A stretch of DNA of 64,000 bases, taken from an uncultured Bacteroidota bacterium. Its GTDB lineage: Bacteria; Bacteroidota; Bacteroidia; NS11-12g; UBA9320. The first letter of the stretch is position 1, and the number at the start of each line of letters is the position of its first letter. The stretch is taken from the NCBI GenBank assembly GCA_937124965.1, contig CAKZLB010000046.1, positions 1 to 64,000 of the forward strand, written 5' to 3'. A program made the position numbers and the translations under genes. Positions 1 to 9,657 of this stretch are shown piece after piece. The notes beneath the pieces are model-generated. The model did not search any database. It saw nothing but the letters and a program-made list of their open reading frames with translations, and was not told the DNA's origin.

Positions 1-3000
1 AACACCATTGTCTGCCACTTTCGATTGGTTTCCAACACACGAAATGGTTGGTTTCTGATCGTCAGTAACAACTACATCATACGAACAGGTTTCAGCATTT
101 CCCGACCCATCGGTGATGGTCCATGTTACTGTTGTTGAGCCTAAGCTAAATACAGCATCATCAAGTGATGATGAACTGTTAAAGTCATTCGTTACTGATG
201 CGATCGAGCAATTGTCACTCGTTGCTGTCGGATCAAACTCCGTTCCCGATACCGTATATGTACAAACACCATTGTCTGCCACTTTCGATTGGTTTCCAAC
301 ACACGAAATGGTTGGTTTCTGATCGTCAGTAACAACTACATTATACGAACAGGTTTCAGCATTTCCCGACCCATCGGTGATGGTCCATGTTACTGTTGTT
401 GAGCCTAAACTGAAAACTGCACCATCAAGTGACGATGAACTGTTATAGTCATTCGTTACTGAGGCGATTGAGCAATTATCGTTTGTTGCTGTTGGATCAA
501 ATTCTGTCCCTGATACGGTATACGTGCATACTCCATTATCGGCAACCTTCGATTGATTCCCAATACAAGTTATCGTTGGATCTTGATCATCCGTTACAAC
601 TACATTATATGAACAGGTCTCTGTATTTCCTGAGCCATCGGTAATTGTCCAAGTTACTGTTGTTGATCCTAAACTAAATACTGCGTCTTTAAGCGACGAT
701 GAACTGTTATGGTCATTCGTTACTGATGCAATTGAGCAATTATCGTTTGTTGATGATGGATCAAATTCTGTCCCTGATACGGTATACGTACATACTCCAT
801 AATCGGCAACCTTAGTTTGATTTCCAACACACGAAATGGTTGGTTTCTGATCGTCTTCAACAGTAACACTAAAGGAACAGGTATCAGACTCACAAGAATT
901 TGTGGCAATTATTTGTACTACAGTGGTTCCAAGTTTAAAAATTGAACCGCTTCCATTGCCAGAACCACTAGTCGAAGTTGCTCCTCTAAATTCATAACTA
1001 AGAGTAGGCGTTGGAACTCCTGTAATAGTTGTTGAATAAGTTACAACAGCTGTACATTTATTCACATCTGAACTCTGAGTAATATCCGAAGGACAAGATG
1101 TGAACAAAGGATTTGTGCAAGAGACTTCACCAGTTACGTCAAAAGAGTAACTCGAGTTATTACAGTCATCACTAATGATGTTTGCCGTTGCATCTTTAAC
1201 TCCTAAGGTGGATGACCTAAAGGTAACCGTAAACGTTTTAGAAGAACTCGATGCAATTGACGCAGGTAACGATAATCCACCAACTGTAAAGTCACTTGAA
1301 TTTGTTCCACTCATATAAATCGACGATACATTCAACTCATCAGTTCCGTTGTTTTCAATAGTGTAAGTGTAAATCACATTTGAATTTGGAAAGGTGTCTC
1401 CAAAATTTGTGTAATCAGACATTGCAGGAGTGTTATCTCCGTTATCAATCGATAAGCTATTACCAATGATGTCTATTTCAGGAAGAATCACTTTTACATC
1501 GTAAGAGCATGTTTCTGTATTACCTGACCCATCAGTGATGGTCCAAGTTACTGTTGTTGATCCAGGATTGAAGACTGCACCAGCCAATGAAGCCGAATTA
1601 TTGTGATCATTTTTAACTGATGCAATTGAGCAATTATCGTTTGTTGATGATGGATCAAACTCTGTTCCTGAAGTTTTGTAGTTACAAGCTCCGGATGTAG
1701 ATTTAGTTTGATCTCCAACACATGAAATCGTTGGATCTTGATCATCCGTTACAACTACGTTGTATGAACAGGTTTCAGTATTTCCCGACCCATCGATGAT
1801 GGTCCATGTTACTGTTGTTGAGCCTAAACTGAAAACTGCGCCATCAAGTGACGATGAACTGTCATAGTCATTCGTTAATGATGCGATCGAGCAATTGTCA
1901 TTCGTTGCTGTTGGATCAAATTCTGTTCCTGATACCGTATACGTACATACTCCATTGTCGGCAACCTTTGTTTGATTCCCAACACATGTTATCGTTGGAT
2001 CTTGATCGTCAGTGACAACTACATTATATGAACACGTTTCTATATTTCCTGAGCCATCCGTAATTGTCCAAGTTACTGTTGTTGAACCTAAACTAAATAC
2101 TGCATCTTTTAGCGACGATGAACTGTTATGGTCATTCCTTACTGATGCAATTGAACAGTTATCGTTGGTTGCCGTTGGATCAAATTCTGTCCCTGACACG
2201 GTATACGTGCATACTCCATTATCGGCAACCTTCGATTGATTCCCAATACAAGTTATCGTTGGATCTTGATCATCCGTTACAACTACATTATATGAACAGG
2301 TCTCTGTATTTCCTGAGCCATCGGTAATTGTCCAAGTTACTGTTGTTGATCCTAAACTAAATACTGCATCTTTTAGCGACGATGAACTGTTATGGTCATT
2401 TGTAACTGATGCAATTGAACAGTTATCGTTGGTTGCCGTTGGATCAAATTCTGTCCCTGACACGGTATACGTGCATACTCCATTATCGGCAACCTTCGAT
2501 TGATTCCCAATACAAGTTATCGTTGGATCTTGATCATCCGTTACAACTACATTATATGAACAGGTCTCTGTATTTCCTGAGCCATCGGTAATTGTCCAAG
2601 TTACTGTTGTTGATCCTAAACTAAATACTGCGTCTTTAAGCGACGATGAACTGTTATGGTCATTCGTTACTGATGCAATTGAGCAATTATCGTTTGTTGA
2701 TGATGGATCAAATTCTGTCCCTGATACGGTATACGTACATACTCCATTATCGGCAACCTTAGTTTGATTTCCAACGCAAGTTATCGTTGGATCTTCGGTA
2801 TCGTTGACCGTAACCATGAACGAATCTTTTGAAATATTTCCGTAAACATCTTTTACAAACCAGACAACCTTTGTCTCCCCTAATGTGAATAGTTCTCCTA
2901 CAAGAGTTGTAAGATTATTTTTATCATTCCAAATTTTGTCTATTCCACAATTATCACTGTATGATACTAGATCGAACTCGGTCGTATCTGTTATATAATT

Positions 3001-6000
3001 ACAGTTGCCTGAAGTATTGTTTCTTATTTGGTTTGCGATCACCTGTAACTTTGGTGACACTAAGTCTTGAACAGTAACATCAAATGAAACTGTATCTTTA
3101 TTTCCGCCAAAATCTTGAGCAACAAATGTGTTGGTTGTTAAACCAATTGGGAATGTATCTCCAGGGGAAATACCTTCAATTTGGGTAATTAGAACTTTGA
3201 GTTGGGTGTAAGTGATAATTACAATACCATCACCACCAGAGACACGTGGTTTTCCACCAGGATTGTAAACTGAGGAATGATAATAACCACTACCTCCTCC
3301 ACCACCGCCAGTGATTCCTGCACCACCACCATACCAGCCAGCGCCACCGCCGCCACCCAAATAACCACCAGCTCCGTTTGCTTGAGTTTGGGCCGTTCCG
3401 CCATAACCAAAAGAACCATCAACGGCATAAAAACTATTACCACCGTTAACAAAGATTCCACCTTTTCCAGCTCTTGTAGAGGTTCCGCCCCTTCCACCAG
3501 AATTTAATTGGCGTGCAACCCCATTACATCCGCTTGAATATTGGCCAGTGCCCCCAAAACTATTTCCACCGTAACCACCACCTAGAGCACGGTAACAATA
3601 ATCAATACCAGCACCGCCGCCACCTCCGGCTACAAGTATCCGGTCGTTTAATGTATTTCCTCCAATTCTTATGTCTGAGGCACCGCCACCTCCACCTGTT
3701 GCTAAATAAGCCCCGTTTGTATACCCTTGACCTCCGCCATTATACCCTCCTGCTCCAGCTGCTGAATAAGTTCCACTTCCACCTTTGCCACCAACATAAA
3801 TCCAAATAGAATCACCTTCGTTGACATCAATAGTACCGGTAGTTTGTCCACCTCCTGCTCCGGGGTTTCCATTGTAATAATAAACGTTTCCACCAGCACC
3901 ACCATATGCATTTATATTCAATGAGCTTACGTGTTTAGGAACTATAAATAATTGGGGTTCTCCTGTATAATCATATCTATCGTTTCCTTTTATAACCTCA
4001 GTCCCACAATTGTCAACGACGGAGGGCAATTTATAACTAAGAATTGCTGAACATAATCCGCTATCTGCAGAAACAACAATGTCGTTTGAAACTTTAAATT
4101 CAGGAGCTTGAGAATCTAAAACAGTTACTGTTTGATAACACGTTGTTTTATTACCACTTAGATCCGTTGCTTCCCACTTTACAACGGTTTTCCCTAATGT
4201 GTATGTCCCTGAAGCGTTGTAAGTACCTGTAAAATCATTTGTAAACGTAATTTTTGATATTGGTGCTCCTTTCGTATAATTACTTAAACATCCCTTTGAG
4301 CCGTCAAACGAGAAGTTTCGAGCCAATCCATGAACGGCGCTACCAGTAATATCGTAAACAACAGAATCTTTAGAAGCGTTATTACCACATGCTGTTCCGT
4401 TAATGGTGTAATACTGTATTAAACCTGTTTCATTTCCAATTAAAGGCCTATTTCGATTTCCACTAATCTCAGCCGAACTTCTAAGAGACGACCATATCCT
4501 TAGTTCGTCGATGTCCCCTTTAAAGTAGTTCCCTATACCTGTTTCAGTGCCGTCATGAAAAACAGCGCTGTTATACATTGCACCAATACTATTCCAAGTA
4601 TTGTGCACTGGGAAATAACGATTTTGAGACGTTCCGTACATGTACTTGTAGCCAATATAAGTACCATCAAGGTAAACTCTCATGAAACTTCCGTAACCAG
4701 AATATGTAATTGCAATATGATGCCACTTGTCGTCACTTATATTTGCAGAGCTTATCCAGTTACCTGTGCCTGCTGTTCCATTCCAATAGTATCCACCTGC
4801 ATAGACTTTTCCATCATAGACATAAATATTCATCCCATTTGCGTTTGCACCTTCATCCCAAATCATTTGTTTATGAGAGGAAATTGACTTGTCCGTCACT
4901 CTAAAATGAACTTCAACTGTTTTGTACAATTGAGTAGTGCTTGTGTTTATAGATGATGATGGAACATACACAATATCGTTTTCTCCATCAAAGTTTAATG
5001 CTCGAGGTGCAATTACCCCATCACAATTGTCCCTAACGTATGGTTGCTCAAGTTCCAGATGGGTTTGACACAAACCACTGTCCGCGTATATGATTGTATC
5101 TCTTGGACAATCTAATTTTGGACCATTAAGATCACGAGGATATATTGCCTGAGTACAGGTAGTAACATTATTATTGCTGTCCGTTACAGTGAATGTAACC
5201 GTTCTATTTTGTCCTGATAATATCCTGTAGTTGGAAGGTAGATTATTGGTTATGCTTAATATTCCACATTCATCCTTAGCTTCAATTGTCAAATCAGCAG
5301 CTGTTACCCAACAATATCTATCATTAAGTGGTACAACCCTGCTATAGCTGCAGCTCAATGTTGGGCTAATATTGTCCTTGAATCCTAGAGTAAAATATTC
5401 ACCATCTTTAAAATTTACAGATGAAAAGGTAACAATATTGCCACTTATAGATGTCGCAGAAATTGATGTTGAACTTGAAAAATTAGATCCATCATTCGAT
5501 ACTAAAAGGTGAAAGTCAGTGGCACTTGTTAATGTTAGCCCCATTGTTGAAATATCCATTTGAACCTGTCCAGACCCAACGTCTCCTGCATTTTCCTCGA
5601 CCAACCAAACTCTTGCAAGCCTAAGATCCGCGCCAGAGTTTAGGTTTACACATTTTGCGGCTGTCCTCAGAACTGATTCTCCGTTATTACCCCATATCAT
5701 ATAACGCTTATCATTGGCAATTGAACCAGTATTCGCACTATTTGAGGCCATTATAGAGTCTATTCCAACTGTCACAACGTCCCCATTGCTTGATCTAGAC
5801 TGTTTTTGATAAAGTCCAGAACAATCGTCTCTTCCTATCCCAGCAACATCCTGATTAAAATTTTTAGCTGTTGATGCACTCCAAACCACTGTCGAACCAT
5901 CTGAAGCTAAATAATTGGTAGCAATAACTTGGTTTAAAGTTACGCCGTATTTAATTGCAAGGTATGACACAATTGTTTGACGTTCAGTTGCATTTAAATA

Positions 6001-7047
6001 CCTATTAAAAGCAATGACCTCTGCAATATTATTATCCGTGGCGTTGTCTCCATAATCTCCAATAGTAGTGTAAAATTGTCCTGCAGTAAAACCACTATGC
6101 GTACGACGGTAATTAAGTTTTCCATCGACATAAATAGCTCGATTACTAGCATTCCAATCGTAACCCATAATGCGTGTTTCACCGGAAGCTAAAGTCATAC
6201 CACCTAGAAAGCCCGCCGGGGTTGCATCTGTGTGATAAGAAAAACTTTTACCATTATAAACTCCTAAATGTGGTTCATCCATGTTTGTATTTCCCGAAGT
6301 AACCTCAAACCCTATTAACTTTGAGTTAGCTACATCCGTCAGATTTGTTACCACGTAAACAGTTCCTGGATCTGACGCTGAAGTAAAAGGTGAACCAGGA
6401 TAACGTAAAGCATCTTGTTTATTAAAGTCAATGTAGTTGTGAAAATTCATCGATGTACTTCCATTGGCACTTACAAGTGCGGGAGTGTAAGTTGTCGAAA
6501 TGGCTTTTAGAGTGATTCCATTATTTGACTGACTTTTCCAAGAAGATACCTCCCCAGAGACACTCGTTATGCCAGATTCCGGTTTTAACCATAAAACAAG
6601 ATTATCATCTACACAACCAGGAAACGATTCTTTAACAATAACCACTTTAAACGTACATACTGCGAACACCTTATATCCCAAGTCACAATCTGGGCAATCC
6701 ACAAATTCCTTTATGGTTACCTCCGTTGTGCCTACGTTAAAATCGGAACCTGACCCAAAACTCCACATTGTGTTATTTGAGACAAAAGTGTCCATCTTAG
6801 AACCAGTTATTGATCCTGAACCACTTGTAGCTCCAGTAAACCCATAAGAATAGCTATGCGTCGATGAATTCGTCGTGTTCGGTGAAATAGTGTAGGTAAT
6901 ACCAGTTTTACTCCCGGTGGTAGAGTCCAAAATGTCTGATGGACAAGTAGGAAAACTATTTTGTGATTGGGCATTAATTACTGATAGGAATAGAAAAAAA
7001 GTTAAAAGAAGTTGCTGCAAGCCTTCTGTTTTTTTTTGCTTATACAT
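1..7047 (-). CDS. Giant secreted surface protein, N-terminal part (LamG-like, Gly-rich, HYR repeats)
   Basis: The reading frame opens at ATG 7047 and stays in phase with the HYR repeats at the window edge (2349 codons, no stop), so the C-terminus is missing. Order seen: signal peptide (about residues 1-27); a LamG/concanavalin-like region (150-350) followed by the segment with IKYGVTL and AGIGRDD that often follows such domains in Bacteroidota; HYR-like modules (560-680); a second LamG domain (680-860); another HYR-like stretch; a very glycine-rich block (1035-1285); then tandem HYR domains interrupted by a choice-of-anchor-D-like segment with GNSLSIDNGD. Such proteins are usually T9SS cargo acting as adhesins or matrix proteins; the sorting domain would lie beyond base 1. 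Substrate and partner are unknown. Small plus-strand frames here are shadows. Confidence 0.85.
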   Translation of the reverse strand, partial: MYKQKKTEGLQQLLLTFFLFLSVINAQSQNSFPTCPSDILDSTTGSKTGITYTISPNTTNSSTHSYSYGFTGATSGSGSITGSKMDTFVSNNTMWSFGSGSDFNVGTTEVTIKEFVDCPDCDLGYKVFAVCTFKVVIVKESFPGCVDDNLVLWLKPESGITSVSGEVSSWKSQSNNGITLKAISTTYTPALVSANGSTSMNFHNYIDFNKQDALRYPGSPFTSASDPGTVYVVTNLTDVANSKLIGFEVTSGNTNMDEPHLGVYNGKSFSYHTDATPAGFLGGMTLASGETRIMGYDWNASNRAIYVDGKLNYRRTHSGFTAGQFYTTIGDYGDNATDNNIAEVIAFNRYLNATERQTIVSYLAIKYGVTLNQVIATNYLASDGSTVVWSASTAKNFNQDVAGIGRDDCSGLYQKQSRSSNGDVVTVGIDSIMASNSANTGSIANDKRYMIWGNNGESVLRTAAKCVNLNSGADLRLARVWLVEENAGDVGSGQVQMDISTMGLTLTSATDFHLLVSNDGSNFSSSTSISATSISGNIVTFSSVNFKDGEYFTLGFKDNISPTLSCSYSRVVPLNDRYCWVTAADLTIEAKDECGILSITNNLPSNYRILSGQNRTVTFTVTDSNNNVTTCTQAIYPRDLNGPKLDCPRDTIIYADSGLCQTHLELEQPYVRDNCDGVIAPRALNFDGENDIVYVPSSSINTSTTQLYKTVEVHFRVTDKSISSHKQMIWDEGANANGMNIYVYDGKVYAGGYYWNGTAGTGNWISSANISDDKWHHIAITYSGYGSFMRVYLDGTYIGYKYMYGTSQNRYFPVHNTWNSIGAMYNSAVFHDGTETGIGNYFKGDIDELRIWSSLRSSAEISGNRNRPLIGNETGLIQYYTINGTACGNNASKDSVVYDITGSAVHGLARNFSFDGSKGCLSNYTKGAPISKITFTNDFTGTYNASGTYTLGKTVVKWEATDLSGNKTTCYQTVTVLDSQAPEFKVSNDIVVSADSGLCSAILSYKLPSVVDNCGTEVIKGNDRYDYTGEPQLFIVPKHVSSLNINAYGGAGGNVYYYNGNPGAGGGQTTGTIDVNEGDSIWIYVGGKGGSGTYSAAGAGGYNGGGQGYTNGAYLATGGGGGASDIRIGGNTLNDRILVAGGGGGAGIDYCYRALGGGYGGNSFGGTGQYSSGCNGVARQLNSGGRGGTSTRAGKGGIFVNGGNSFYAVDGSFGYGGTAQTQANGAGGYLGGGGGAGWYGGGAGITGGGGGGSGYYHSSVYNPGGKPRVSGGDGIVIITYTQLKVLITQIEGISPGDTFPIGLTTNTFVAQDFGGNKDTVSFDVTVQDLVSPKLQVIANQIRNNTSGNCNYITDTTEFDLVSYSDNCGIDKIWNDKNNLTTLVGELFTLGETKVVWFVKDVYGNISKDSFMVTVNDTEDPTITCVGNQTKVADNGVCTYTVSGTEFDPSSTNDNCSIASVTNDHNSSSSLKDAVFSLGSTTVTWTITDGSGNTETCSYNVVVTDDQDPTITCIGNQSKVADNGVCTYTVSGTEFDPTATNDNCSIASVTNDHNSSSSLKDAVFSLGSTTVTWTITDGSGNTETCSYNVVVTDDQDPTITCIGNQSKVADNGVCTYTVSGTEFDPTATNDNCSIASVRNDHNSSSSLKDAVFSLGSTTVTWTITDGSGNIETCSYNVVVTDDQDPTITCVGNQTKVADNGVCTYTVSGTEFDPTATNDNCSIASLTNDYDSSSSLDGAVFSLGSTTVTWTIIDGSGNTETCSYNVVVTDDQDPTISCVGDQTKSTSGACNYKTSGTEFDPSSTNDNCSIASVKNDHNNSASLAGAVFNPGSTTVTWTITDGSGNTETCSYDVKVILPEIDIIGNSLSIDNGDNTPAMSDYTNFGDTFPNSNVIYTYTIENNGTDELNVSSIYMSGTNSSDFTVGGLSLPASIASSSSKTFTVTFRSSTLGVKDATANIISDDCNNSSYSFDVTGEVSCTNPLFTSCPSDITQSSDVNKCTAVVTYSTTITGVPTPTLSYEFRGATSTSGSGNGSGSIFKLGTTVVQIIATNSCESDTCSFSVTVEDDQKPTISCVGNQTKVADYGVCTYTVSGTEFDPSSTNDNCSIASVTNDHNSSSSLKDAVFSLGSTTVTWTITDGSGNTETCSYNVVVTDDQDPTITCIGNQSKVADNGVCTYTVSGTEFDPTATNDNCSIASVTNDYNSSSSLDGAVFSLGSTTVTWTITDGSGNAETCSYNVVVTDDQKPTISCVGNQSKVADNGVCTYTVSGTEFDPTATSDNCSIASVTNDFNSSSSLDDAVFSLGSTTVTWTITDGSGNAETCSYDVVVTDDQKPTISCVGNQSKVADNGV
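57..852 (-). repeat. Tandem 264-bp HYR-domain repeats, distal block
   Basis: The same GATC-containing anchor recurs at 57, 321, 585 and 849, giving three exact 264-bp (88-codon) units, with a further partial unit running off the window. Each unit encodes one HYR domain with a VGNQSKVADNGVCTYTVSG-type core. Units are nearly identical in DNA, not only in protein, so they are recent or homogenised duplications. Confidence 0.9.
1740..2796 (-). repeat. Tandem 264-bp HYR-domain repeats, proximal block
   Basis: Anchors recur at 1740, 2004, 2268, 2532 and 2796: four exact 264-bp units in frame with the giant gene. The unit at 2532-2796 matches the unit at 585-849 almost base for base over about 220 bp, closer than it matches its own neighbours, which points to a larger duplication or gene conversion between blocks. 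A divergent 891-bp stretch (849-1740) with a choice-of-anchor-D-like segment separates the two blocks. Confidence 0.88.
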
Positions 7048-7509
7048 AATGTTGCTTTTTAAGTGCAATAGGCTTGTAAACAACTTTAATGTTTTAATCA
7101 AGAGGCCACTTTTATTACCCGAAACTACACCAGTCAAAGGTCGAGATATAAACCTGACAAAAAACTTGCACAGTTTAAACAATAAGTCTAAGCAAAATCA
7201 TAACATATTGAAATACAGCAGAATAAAATTAGGACGTTTCGAAAAATTTGAGAATAAAGCAACTTTTGACTAGTCAAATAGGACTAATTATCATCTGAAT
7301 GAAAAGAATTTATTTGATAAATGGTTAAGAAATCAATGATATCGTCAGAAATATGAGACTTAGGGCAGTTATCATTATTTCTATTCATCATAAATATTCA
7401 ACGAAAAATCAAGCAGATCTATGACGTCCTAATACAAAACCATTCATATCACTTCTACGTTAAATAAACACCCAATTTCCACAGCTCACTTCCAACCTTA
7501 AATTTAACC
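7048..7509. other. Intergenic region between the giant surface gene and rnr
   Basis: About 460 bases without a convincing gene. The plus-strand frame at 6917-7273 overlaps the start of the giant gene and has no recognisable domain or signal, so it is treated as chance. A perfect 14-base palindrome (TTTGACTAGTCAAA) lies at 7265-7278 and could be an operator, but nothing ties it to a regulator. The region must hold the divergent promoters for both neighbours. Confidence 0.5.
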
Positions 7510-7517
7510 TACCTTTG
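7510..7517 (+). promoter_or_regulatory. -7 promoter box of rnr (TACCTTTG)
   Basis: A match to the Bacteroidota -7 consensus TAnnTTTG ending only 7 bases before the TTG start at 7525, so the transcript would be nearly or fully leaderless. No clear -33 TTG was seen at the right distance, so the call rests on the -7 box alone. Confidence 0.45.
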
Positions 7518-7524
7518 CCTCGAT

Positions 7525-9657
7525 TTGAAAAAGAAGAAAAAAACACATAAATCAGGTCCAAGAAAACTACCTGGTAAATACCGCCAACTCCTTGAATTCT
7601 TTCAAGGCAACCCAAGAAAATCCTTTAACTACAAACAAATTGCTCACAAATTGAGCATTACTTCCGAAGAACAACGTCAAGATATTATTAAAATTCTGAA
7701 CGTTATGGAAAAGGAAGAAATTATTGAAGCAATTGATCGGGGTCGATATCGATACGTTCCAGATTTTAGTCTGTTTACGGGTAAAATTGAAGTAACCCAG
7801 CGTGGTGCTGCTTTTGTTATTGTCGATGAACTTGAAGAAGATATTTACATAAGTAAACCTTTAACTGGAATGGCACTTAACGGAGACATAGTTACCGTTG
7901 AACTGACTCGACAGAAAAAAGGTAGCCGAATGGAAGGCAAGGTCATCGAAATTGTTGAAAGGGCTCGAACAGAATTTGTTGGTACCGTTCAACGAATGAA
8001 AAAGTTTGCTTTCGTTATTCCAGATAATAGCAGAATACATGTTGACTTTTTTGTTGCAATAGACGACATGAACAAAGCGAAAGACGGCGACAAAGTAATC
8101 GTTGAGTTGAAAGGATGGCCAATTGGCACTCCTAACCCATTTGGAAGAGTCATAAAAATTCTTGGTAAAGCAGGAGAGCACAATACCGAAATGCACGCAA
8201 TTATTTCAGAGTTTGGATTTAAGACAGACTTTGAAGAAAACGTGCTCGCCGATGCAGATGCGTTTCCTGATGCTATTTCACCAAAAGAAATTGCAAAACG
8301 TGAAGACTTTAGGAAAACCTTAACCTTTACAATCGACCCAGTTGATGCAAAGGATTTTGATGATGCAATTTCATTTAAGACGTTAGAAAACGGTAATTAT
8401 GAAATAGGTGTTCACATTGCAGATGTAAGCCATTTTGTGAGACCACATTCAGCCTTAGACGATGAAGCATATGACCGGGGAACATCCGTTTACTTGGTAG
8501 ACCGAACGGTGCCTATGTTACCAGAACGTATCTCAAATCATTTGTGTTCGCTTAAACCAAATGTTGACAGGCTCGCTTTTGCAGTCATTTTTGAACTAGA
8601 TAAAAATGCAAATGTCAAAAACTACCGCATCACAAAAACGATCATTCATTCAGATCGACGATTTAGCTATGAAGAAGCACAAGAAGTGATTGAAGGCAAG
8701 TCTAAAGAATATGGTAAAGAGATTCAAACACTTAACGCAATTGCTTTAAAGATAAGAGAAAAGCGTTTTAAAAATGGTGCCATTTCTTTTGAAAGTGATG
8801 AATACAGATTTACGCTTGATGAGAATGGAAAACCCATTGAGGTCGTTAAAAAGGTCAGAAAAGAGGCTCATAAAATGATTGAAGACTACATGTTATTGGC
8901 TAACAAAACGGTTGCACAGCATGTATTCACGAAAATTAAAAAACCCCTTCCCTACCGAGTTCACGAAGCGCCAAATGTCGAAAAGATGGCGTTCTTTATT
9001 CAGACTGCGAAAAAATTTGGATACGAAATAAAAACTGAGAGTCATGAAACAATCAGTAGCACAATTAACCAGATGGTTGAAAAATCTGAAGGTAAAATTG
9101 AGGCAAATATTCTTCATCCACTCGCAATACGAAGTATGGAGAAAGCAGTATATACAACCAAAGACACTTACCACTTCGGACTAAATTTTGATTTCTACAC
9201 ACATTTCACAAGCCCAATTAGACGGTATCCAGATTTAATCGTTCACCGATTAGTATTTGATTATTTGAATAAAAAAGGAGGAGGGAATGCTGAGGATATT
9301 GAAAAAGCTTGTAAGCATAGTTCTCAGATGGAACAGCGTGCAACACAAGCCGAAAGAGCTTCGACAAAATACAAACAAATCGAGTTTTTATCCGAATATG
9401 TTGGTGAAACGTTCGAAGGCATTATTTCAGGTGTTACTGAATGGGGTATTTTTGTTGAACTAAAAGAAAATCATTGCGAAGGCATGGTTCGAATAAGTGA
9501 TATAAAAGGGGACTTTTATGAATTCTACGAAAAGGACTTATGTGTTGTTGGACGGAGAACTGGTAAAAAGTTTGGTTTTGGCGATACGGTGAAAGTACAA
9601 ATCAAACGTACTAATATGAATAAAAGAACTGCTGATTTCAATTTAGTCAATGGATAA
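7525..9657 (+). CDS. rnr: Ribonuclease R
   Basis: 3'-to-5' processive exoribonuclease of the RNB/RNase II family, acting on structured RNA in the cytoplasm. At 710 residues it has the usual RNase R length. The N-terminus is a basic stretch followed by a winged-helix region (about 20-70) and cold-shock-like OB domains (about 85-230). The RNB catalytic core begins with DPVDAKDFDDAI (about 269-280), which carries the metal-binding aspartates, and a C-terminal S1 domain (about 625-700) contains EGIISGVTEWGIFVEL. The start is TTG at 7525, giving MKKKKK; no in-frame ATG precedes the conserved region. It heads a probable operon: the next gene starts inside its last codons (8-base overlap). Confidence 0.95.
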   Translation: MKKKKKTHKSGPRKLPGKYRQLLEFFQGNPRKSFNYKQIAHKLSITSEEQRQDIIKILNVMEKEEIIEAIDRGRYRYVPDFSLFTGKIEVTQRGAAFVIVDELEEDIYISKPLTGMALNGDIVTVELTRQKKGSRMEGKVIEIVERARTEFVGTVQRMKKFAFVIPDNSRIHVDFFVAIDDMNKAKDGDKVIVELKGWPIGTPNPFGRVIKILGKAGEHNTEMHAIISEFGFKTDFEENVLADADAFPDAISPKEIAKREDFRKTLTFTIDPVDAKDFDDAISFKTLENGNYEIGVHIADVSHFVRPHSALDDEAYDRGTSVYLVDRTVPMLPERISNHLCSLKPNVDRLAFAVIFELDKNANVKNYRITKTIIHSDRRFSYEEAQEVIEGKSKEYGKEIQTLNAIALKIREKRFKNGAISFESDEYRFTLDENGKPIEVVKKVRKEAHKMIEDYMLLANKTVAQHVFTKIKKPLPYRVHEAPNVEKMAFFIQTAKKFGYEIKTESHETISSTINQMVEKSEGKIEANILHPLAIRSMEKAVYTTKDTYHFGLNFDFYTHFTSPIRRYPDLIVHRLVFDYLNKKGGGNAEDIEKACKHSSQMEQRATQAERASTKYKQIEFLSEYVGETFEGIISGVTEWGIFVELKENHCEGMVRISDIKGDFYEFYEKDLCVVGRRTGKKFGFGDTVKVQIKRTNMNKRTADFNLVNG

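Noticed and set aside
57-2796. Regular repeats considered as a CRISPR or satellite array
   Set aside because: Units are 264 bp, in frame, and encode HYR domains; there are no short repeats with unique spacers.
3277-3809. Plus-strand frames rich in Thr, Ser or His/Leu
   Set aside because: They are antisense shadows of the glycine-rich block of the giant protein; their odd composition is a mirror of GGN codons.
6917-7273. 118-codon plus-strand frame over the start of the giant gene
   Set aside because: No domain or signal, and it overlaps the well-supported signal peptide region on the other strand.
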